Shown: positions 56,508 to 64,000 of the stretch, one piece after another | Layout: every line of letters begins with the position of its first letter | How positions within the stretch are numbered: position 1 is the stretch's first letter | DNA from: Nyssa sinensis | Taxonomy: Eukaryota; Streptophyta; Magnoliopsida; Cornales; Nyssaceae | DNA: 64,000 bases | Reading direction: 5' to 3' | NCBI GenBank assembly: GCA_008638375.1 | Contig: CM018031.1 | Location: 11,312,062-11,376,061, forward strand | Made by a program: the position numbers and the translations under genes | The notes under the pieces: model-generated | The model's database searches: none | The model's input: the letters and a program-made list of their open reading frames with translations, nothing else | What the model was told of the DNA's origin: nothing

Positions 56508-58922
56508 TTATTGGATTAGTTTTCTGTGTGGGGCAGGACAACATTATAAGAAGGATGAAACGGATAAATCTAACTTGTTATGGGCAGTTGTATAGGAGGA
56601 GGGACTTCTGTGAATAAAATCTGTGGCAGCAAAGGTGCATCAGTTGCAGGAGAAATAGGTGCATATTATGTCAGTAATTTCTTGTGTTATATGCACAAAG
56701 AGTTCCCAGCCGACCTCCTCATTATACATACATACATACATATATATATATATATGTTACAAAGATTATTTAACTGCTCTGCAAGTCTTGTTTTGTTACC
56801 TCCATCAATATTAATTTCCATTAGGAAGGTATATTAATTCTAATATTTCTTTCAGGAATTCAGTTCAGCCGGAACGTGCTCCAGGTACAAATTGTGGATG
56901 TATTTCATGAGCTTTAGTTATGTTTGCACAGCATTGGATGGACTGCGTCTTAAAAGTTTTTCTGGTACATCGATCAATATGATGAAGTCATGGGAAGCAC
57001 TGATATGTCTATAAGCAGTGTAAATGGTTAGACTGGCTCAACTGGTACTAATTCATTACATGGAAGATAAGGATTTTGTTATGTCATATGTCACTTTCTT
57101 TTTACCATGTAGTCTTGTGAATGTCCTAATTTGCATTTCAGCGATGGGATCCATTGTACTATGACTGAATGAATGCTCTATATCAGACAGTTGACCTTTT
57201 TAAAATCTTTTACTAATATTTTATAGGTACCTAATAGTATTAAGGTTTGCATTTGTTTTTTTTTTTTGGTTTGAAGATATATAAATTAGGGATGCAAATA
57301 AATTGAACTGTTCTCAAACAACTCAAGCTAGGCAATAAAAGAGCCAAACTCGAACTGATGATTAGATTTTTTTTGGGATTTAGTCTCACACGTGTGTTCA
57401 AAACCCCCCATCCCATACACATTAGGTAATTATCGATTCTCGGTATGTCATTATTATTATTTTTTTTTTTTACCAAAATTCGCAAGATTTTCTCGCGATA
57501 TATGTTTTGTATATTTTAGATTCCCAATATGGAGATTGCCTTTGTCCATAAACTTTACAGATATGTAATGTTTTTTTTTTTTTTTTAACATTTGAATCAG
57601 ATATTAGTTTCATTTTTTAAAAAAGAAAAATTAACATAAAGAATATTTTAAAAGAGGATTAATTTTTGACAAATTTAAATAGGCCTCTTATTGTAATTAA
57701 TATGGATAATTTCTAATAACTTTCGTATTCTTCAAACTACAAAATGAAACTTCTCGACAATTTTCTTACAAAATTATTCATTCTAATCAAATGATGCTTG
57801 GTAGGGGGGAACAAAACAAGGAAATGGAGAAAATAATTTTGACATTAATATCATCTCATTTGAGATAAAAATTTAAGAACCATTCGCTTTATTATCATAT
57901 AAGAAAAATGATTTTCAACTACTCAATAATAAATTGACTAGAAATATTAAAAAATCTCTCACAGATTTATAATAAATTAATAGATAAAAATTAAGGATTC
58001 ACATATGATAAAATCAATTATTGAGAAATATTTTTTTTTCATAGCTATAGAAGCATTTATATGTTAGATTAGAACTGCTGCAGTAAGACTCAATAGGGAA
58101 AAACTAAGCTCAAATTTACTAGTTAAATAAATAATGTAGAAGTTTATTGAAGATTCAAATAAAAGACACTGATCTATGAACAGTCTCATTTGTTTTTCTC
58201 TTCAGTTTGTCTAATCTTCACTTGAACCTCCATATCTGCGTTCCATCAGTATCATTGAGCCACACGTATTTACAGTCATGATTACTGATCTACTTATGTC
58301 TGAGTGTACAATTCCATGTAATGAATATACGTATGAAGATTCTATATGCTATACCAAGTGTGTTAAAGTAACCGATTTCTAAAACCATAAATCACAAAGA
58401 TTTCTGTAAGTGAACAACTATATAGATCCCCCTGGCGTATCTCTAACACACTTAAGGTGTTCAATACATGATTAGGATTTGAACGAATGATCACTATTTT
58501 GGTTGTTCGTCCATATATAGATGTTAAACTCCAGTAAACTAGAAAACAAATAGTCAAAATCAGTATGAAATACCGATGAAATATTAATTTTAAGATTAAC
58601 GTAGGAAGGTTGAGTCAAATGGTATGATCAAGGACAGAAATAGGCCTTCAAATTATGGGTTCATATTCAATGATTTGCAATGCAATGAGAATGAATAGTG
58701 GCCTAAATGTGGGATTTTATATTCAAGGCATGTAAGGGCTTTGGTTGAAGGTTCCAGAATCAGATGCAAATTGGGTCGTTGAGGGCATCTCACACCCAAG
58801 CAGTTTGATGGCGTGATTGGGATAATTCCAAGCCCGGAATCTTTGATGGGCTGATGGACCATACACGAGTACAGATTTTAGCTCTATTTGTATGGGAAAA
58901 TAACAAGTTTGGCCTGCTTGTT
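56206..58922. other. 3' flank of copy C and intergenic DNA
   Basis: To 58031 this is the duplicated flank, including a (CT)n run at about 56471-56505 and a single 147-bp-type unit at 56622-56756. From 58032 it is unique sequence with no recognisable gene. Confidence 0.6.
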
Positions 58923-59070
58923 AGAGATATTATTGTACGGTATGGGACTACTGGTTTCGACCAATCGTAAACTGTCACTTGTATAATATATTAGATTTTT
59001 AGGAGACAAAAGAGCAACTCTTGTATAGATGGTAACTCATGATTGGTCAGTACCATACAATAATTTCTAG
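58923..59070. mobile_element. MITE-like inverted repeat, ~148 bp
   Basis: The left end AGAGATATTATTGTACGGTA and, in reverse from the right, AGAAATTATTGTATGGTA are inverted repeats, followed by GACCAATC words on both sides. It is closely related at its ends to the next element. Target duplication not resolved. Confidence 0.6.
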
Positions 59071-59198
59071 TATGCTAAACCAACCCTGAAACATGAAAAA
59101 ATATTGGCCAGCCCTGGACCAATATGCCCATTAGTAAGATCAATGGCCACATGTGATCACTGATCTAACAGTTAGGAGTATGACACTTTGAGAGTACA

Positions 59199-59456
59199 AG
59201 AATTTATTGTATGGTCCCGGACCATTGACCAAGTCAATGGTTCCGACCAATCATGTAGTGCTATGTTAACTAAAATTCACTTTATTATTTTCTACAAACC
59301 TAACATACTGCATAGGTCAATGGTCCCGACCAATCATACAGTGTTGTGTTAACAAAAGTCATTCTATTGTTTCCTGTAAATTTAACATATATTGTATACA
59401 TGTCATTTTATGATTGGTTAGGACTATTGGTCCTGAACCATCCAATAATTTCTTCC
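59199..59456. mobile_element. Mutator-like MITE, 258 bp, 9-bp TSD
   Basis: The left end AGAATTTATTGTATGGTCCC and the reversed right end GGAAGAAATTATTGGATGGT are inverted repeats followed on both sides by GGACCA words. Flanks are GAGAGTACA (59190-59198) and AAGAGTACA (59457-59465), 8 of 9 matching, which fits Mutator-type duplication. The interior has two tandem blocks with TCAATGGT and GACCAATCAT. Non-coding. Confidence 0.65.
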
Positions 59457-59487
59457 AAGAGTACATAAAATTGATTCTTGAAATATA

Positions 59488-59657
59488 GGTCATGTTTGGT
59501 ATACAAGAATAGAATAGTCATTTCATAAAATGAATAAAAAATAGAATGGAAATGACATGAAATAGAATAAAGATTACTCATTTAGGTTAAAAAAATACTC
59601 GAAATAAGAAAAAAAATTAGAATAAACATTTTTCATTTCATCGTATCAAACATAATC
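59488..59657. mobile_element. Short MITE, 170 bp, Tourist-like termini
   Basis: The left end GGTCATGTTTGGTATACAAG and the reversed right end GATTATGTTTGATACGATGA are inverted repeats, flanked by ATA on both sides (59485-59487 and 59658-59660). The subterminal AATAGAATGG-type words resemble the nested 997-bp element at 24041. Confidence 0.6.
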
Positions 59658-59660
59658 ATA

Positions 59661-60675
59661 ATACTCGAAGTATTAGTAAGATATAATTTGGTCCCACTCC
59701 ATACCATAATTTCTGTTTCTGTAGACATACTCAGAAACATAGTATTGAAAATGATAGTAGGATATAATCTATATCTATCTTCTGTATGCTATAGATTTCA
59801 CCTTAATTTATTTTCTCTCTCTCTCACACACACACACACAAATTGATGTGACAGGAATTTGACCGAAAGAACCCACAACAAAAAAAGAAGGGATATTTGA
59901 GCAAGGTATCCAAAGCTCCAATTTGTTTATGCCTTTTCGGGTGATAAGAATCCAAATAGCTTTGTCCCATAAATTGAAGGAAAACAACTTGGTATCACAT
60001 CCCAACAAAAGCATAGCTCTCCCAGCTCCCACCCCCACCCATGTGCACCTTTGGTTAACAAATATGCACTGGATCTTCTTCAGATGTTACCTATTTGGAG
60101 TTTTGGTTCAGGTTTCGGTACCAGGCACTTGGGCAAACGGGACAATAAAATGTTCATTTGATTTTGGTTAGTTTTATATGTTCACCACATTAAAGTTCAC
60201 CAATTGTTTTAAGAAATCGCTACGAGTTTGCAAATTAAAAAAAAATTATTAATTGTTAAATGATTAAAACAAACCAAAATATCCAAAATTAGACATTGTA
60301 TATCACTACAATACACTGCTCAAATACATATATATGATCATCATACTATATAATATATATCCAACTTTCAAAAGCTGCGGGCTACATGTTTTTGCAGCCG
60401 CTTCAGCCTCTCAACCTTACAATTCCCTACTTTCTCTTCACAATCCCCACTCACTTAGGCATCAAACTCAACCCCACCACCAATCAAAAAGTCAAAAAAG
60501 TCCTCACTCCTCTCTTCTTTTTCCCTACTCTTCTTTTACTTTCACATTCCCCAATAACCAAGCTACACATACACAGTACACATTAGTCAATAAAAATGGC
60601 GCCAATAAGGGTAAAAATGGAAATAGATCAAGGCGGGACATTTCAAATCTTTCTTTTCTCTTTTCCAGTCTCTTC
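59661..60675. other. Intergenic, 3' flank of the expansin gene
   Basis: A (CT)n(CA)n run at about 59812-59840. The last few hundred bases are probably 3' UTR of the minus-strand expansin. No gene is seen. Confidence 0.5.
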
Positions 60676-63094
60676 TCAAACTCTGAAGTTCTTTCCGGTG
60701 AAAGTTTGACCAAATTGCCAATTGGCCGGCACTACATTCCACGATGTCGAGGTGCGCCTATCGCTTCCAGTGACTCTGAATGACAGGGACTGGCCCACGA
60801 AAACAGCGTTTGATTGCCAGTTCTGGCCCCAGTTACGGCTCATGCTCAACCATCCGGTTTTGGACCCTTTGATGCTCACCTTCACGATATCTCCTGCACC
60901 CGCGACGTTTGTGATCAGGACCAGATTAAAATAACGGAAGCCGTTGATCGTGAACCTGATTCCTCCTTGCTTGCGGCATGTTACCCTGCGTAATAGACCA
61001 TAAAATGCAAGGTCAGTTTTGTCATTTGAAGAAACTCTTTTAGCATGAAACCCGGACCGTGAAATTAGGGTGGGATGCACGAGCTGTACGGCGTGATTGA
61101 ACCAGAAAGGTATTCAACAAGTCCCCGCCACCTAGGGTTTGATGTTTGACATTCATAGAAATCAAACCAACATGCGCGTCGAAGCTAGCGTCCCCTGATT
61201 TTCTGATCAGATCTTCCGGATATATATATATATATATATCGCACAAAAACTATACGTATGATCCTAGTAATAACTACTACTGACATGGCATATTTTGAAT
61301 GGCTGAAAGACAAGATGATAGCATGGACCCTACGTCTAACAAACTCATGTGGCATGATGAGCTAGTATTGCTTGAGGAACGACTCCCTGAACTAATTACC
61401 CGAAACGCGTTTTAGACATTCCCGTTTCGAAAATACGTTTCTTACTTTTAAATATTTTAGTAATTTTTAAACGATATGGAATTAGCACATTTAAATTGAT
61501 TATAAATGGGTGTGTTTGTGTCATATGATTATATTTGAGTTTTAGTTTTGTCAAATTTTTAACACAACTTAATACATTTAATAAATTAAAATGATATATG
61601 ATTCTCAATTATATATTTTAAATAATAATATATTATAATATTAATAATATATTAAATCATATAATTAATATAATTCAATAATAAATTGTTATATTAATTA
61701 GGATAAAAATTTAAAAACAATAACATTGCTCCTCATTTAAAAAGACATAGACCATGCACCATAGCCTTACATTTAAAGCCTAATTTTTTTCATCATTCTT
61801 CTCATTTATCTGTTAAAATTTTAGTCTACATTCAAAAAAATTGGCATAATTTAATTTTTATCTATTATTTTTCTTATTTTTATTTCAAAATTTGACTAAA
61901 ATATTTTTTAAGAATTGCTATGCCTCTTTAACTTTTTTAATTGGTGTAAGACGGATATTTGCAAGCGATGGGAGGGGTATTTCAGAACTTTGCGAGGACG
62001 CAGAAACAGCAAGGGCAATAACGAAAAACAAACGACCGAAAGTGACGATAAACTGTCTAAAGCTAAAGAAGATAGACTTGTAAACTAACCCAAGTGAGGG
62101 TACCTTACGGGACTCTCAGTAAATGAGAGCAGTATTAGGGGCATTTCCGTCAATTACCAACGAACAGATAAGAAAACGCGCCGACGGTCTGACAAAAGTG
62201 ATAAAGATCCGAAACAGATCTGACCCACAAGTACCAAATGACACGAGAGAAACAAAAAGCCACAGAAACAGAGCACGAGAGAGAAAAAACAGAGCCAGGA
62301 ACAAGAAGAGGGCTTACCGGCGAAAGGCGACGGGGACAATTCCGGCACGGTACTCGGCGATCTTGAGGAACATGGGCATGGCGAGGTCAAAGTGGGGGCG
62401 AGGAGGGTTGCACCAACCGCCATTGTCGTTAGGGAGGGCGTAGTTTGGAGGGCAGAAGTTGGTGGCCGTGATGAAGATTGATGGGCTTCCCGAGTGGCAC
62501 CATTTGGGATCGCTAGCACACTTGATTTCGAAGCAGGCACCGCAGCTGAGGCCATTGTTGAAAAGCGCTGTGCTGAGCGCAGCCGTGTTCACGCCGTAGC
62601 CTTGGCTGTAGAGATTGCCGTAGCCACAAGCACCCCCTGTAGACAGAAATGACAATGACCCAAAAAATAGATCTGTAAGTTTAGCAATTGACATTGAGAA
62701 CTAGTAGTTTCGTTGTTTGTTTGGTAGGAGAATTAACAACTATAAAATGAAAATGTTAGAGCCGACTGGGAAAAACAGACATGAACATCAAGCAGTTGAA
62801 GAGCAAGCGCTGAGCTTTGTGAAGCTATTTGAGCAACTAGATTCAAAATGTGAGGGCTTTCTATGGTACCCTTGAACTAGAACTGTGGCAGAGTGTGAAA
62901 AAATTGAACCTCATTAATGGAGGTGATGGTTGTTTTGGTAACATACCCATAGTGCCAGAGGCGTCACTGCCTCCATAAAAGGTAGCGTGAGCGTTTTGCC
63001 ATGATCCGCCGGAGTAAACTCCTGGGATTCTAGCTTCAACTAGTGACAGTAGTGAAATAAGGGACGCAATGCAGGCCACACCCATAACAGCCAT
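60676..63094 (-). CDS. Alpha-expansin (EXPA4-like)
   Basis: Three exons in reading order: 63094-62947, 62636-62318 and 60985-60676 (GT-AG, intron 2 is 1.33 kb), giving 258 residues, the normal length. The protein has a signal peptide of about 21 residues ([21 protein letters not shown]) and then the mature start RIPGVYSGG. The N-terminal GH45-like domain has the conserved [25 protein letters not shown], the Cys pattern (CGAC, C..DP.WC, NFCPPN, WCNPP) and the HFDLAMP motif. The C-terminal domain has [25 protein letters not shown] and the Trp-rich block ending [14 protein letters not shown]. Alpha-expansins are secreted proteins that loosen cellulose-xyloglucan contacts at acid pH without hydrolysis, allowing cell growth. 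All key residues are present, so it should be functional. The group containing EXPA4/6/16 is the best match from memory. Confidence 0.95.
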
Positions 63095-64000
63095 TTCTTT
63101 GAACTACTGAACAAACACACATATAGAGAGAGAGAGAGAGAGAGACGGTTTGAGGAGGAAAGGGTGGAGGAAGGACTACTTATGGAGGATCCGCAGGGCC
63201 TACCAGGGGCATTTGATGTAATTTGAACACATTAATGATCCTGTATAATGATATTCTTCGAGTGCTACGCTCTCTTCTCGTCCGTGTAACGCACGTTATA
63301 GCAAAAATAAAAGGGTCTACTTGAAGAAGAAGAGCTTTACGTTAATCGGAAGTTGAGGCGTAACGAGCGGCCGTGATTGGAAGACATTGCGTGTCCCAAA
63401 AAGGAATTTGTGGGATATGAGAAGGATACAACGATAACCCCACCAATATAAAAAGAGAAAAAACAAAAATAAATAATAAAAACTTGGTATGTGGGTTACC
63501 CACCCCCCACAAAATCGCGTTTTCATGTCAAAATCAAGTTTTGATCCTATTTTGGATATTTGACAATTTTTTTTTGAAGGTGACCCCACCTAATTCCATT
63601 TTCCATAAGTAAGAAAAACTTAATTGTATAAACAACTTTTTCATTTACTAATCTTATTCCTTCACCTACTACTCACATGTAGCTCAATTTATACAATTTG
63701 AAGAATAAAAAGAAAATTTTATAATACATAATCACTTTTATATATATTTTTACCAAACTACTTAGTTAACATAATCAACTCTCTGCAATCCATTCTCAAA
63801 TAATGGTTCGGACCTTGCTATTTTATCAAGTGGTGACTTAAACTAGTTATATGAATTACGCTCATCAATCTATTATGCGTATACATGTTATCTAATTTTG
63901 CATACTATGTAAAAGACAAAAATATATATATATATTTTGTATAATAAAAATAATTGATCGGATCAATTAACTTGATCAATACACCCAATTCAGCTACAAA
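63095..64000 (-). promoter_or_regulatory. 5' leader and promoter region of the expansin gene
   Basis: On the minus strand this is upstream of the ATG at 63094. A (GA)n microsatellite at 63125-63145 lies in the leader. Further out the sequence is AT-rich with no other gene before the window ends. No TATA box could be placed with confidence. Confidence 0.45.

Larger units (their letters stand above)
50981..58031. repeat. Duplicated segment (copy C side)
   Basis: 7.05 kb matching 40292-47401. The left edge is the junction with copy B. The right edge is TTGAGAAATAT, after which the sequence (TTTTTTTTCATAGC) no longer resembles the flank of copy A. Confidence 0.93.

Noticed and set aside
1..64000. 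CRISPR arrays, operons, ribosome binding sites or other bacterial features
   Set aside because: The sequence is plant nuclear; periodic repeats here are microsatellites, minisatellites and transposon repeats without spacer structure.

Overview
This 64-kb window is nuclear DNA from a flowering plant, almost certainly a eudicot. It is AT-rich, its genes have GT-AG introns, and it holds plant-only families: RLCK-VII kinases, an FPF1-like protein, an IDN2/FDM protein and an alpha-expansin. Its retroelements are primed by initiator-Met tRNA. I cannot name the species. No single new biological system stands out. The most unusual material is a decayed tandem array of an RNA-directed DNA methylation gene, and a set of transposons whose nested or shared insertion sites can be read to the base.

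Layout. 0.4-3.5 kb (+): an intact six-exon APK1/PBL-type receptor-like cytoplasmic kinase. 6.7-11.0 kb (-): a second RLCK-VII kinase, PBL19/20-like, convergent with the first; it carries a GC-AG intron and a one-base frameshift in its last exon. 11-32 kb: gene-poor and transposon-rich. It contains a 585-bp MITE, two foldback elements, a young non-autonomous LTR element with identical 429-bp LTRs and one gag-like ORF, and two elements next to three copies of the same 8-bp target. It also contains a Ty1/copia deletion derivative whose 5' LTR is split by a 997-bp Tourist-like element, several local tandem repeats, and a second Tourist-like element of 1.57 kb. 32 kb (-): a single-exon FPF1-like gene with an unusual C-terminal extension. 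35.5 kb (+): tRNA-Lys(UUU).

38.3-58 kb: the IDN2/FDM region. Copy A (39.8-45.5 kb) is intact, encoding zf-XS, XS, coiled-coil and XH domains. Downstream lie a doubled promoter-like segment, a SINE, an old decayed copy B (about 49.9-51.0 kb) and a younger copy C (51.0-58.0 kb). C repeats 7.1 kb of A, from the middle of the XS exon through the 3' flank. C is disabled by a snap-back templated insertion. 58-60.7 kb is intergenic with three MITEs. 60.7-63.1 kb (-): an alpha-expansin, EXPA4-like.

The host genes do not form a pathway: two immune or signalling-type kinases, a flowering/growth regulator, an RdDM factor and a cell-wall loosening protein. The only functional link I can suggest is speculative: the C pseudogene contains an inverted repeat of its own exon, and if transcribed it could yield double-stranded RNA matching copy A. 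All identities are from reading sequence and family memory; no search was run.
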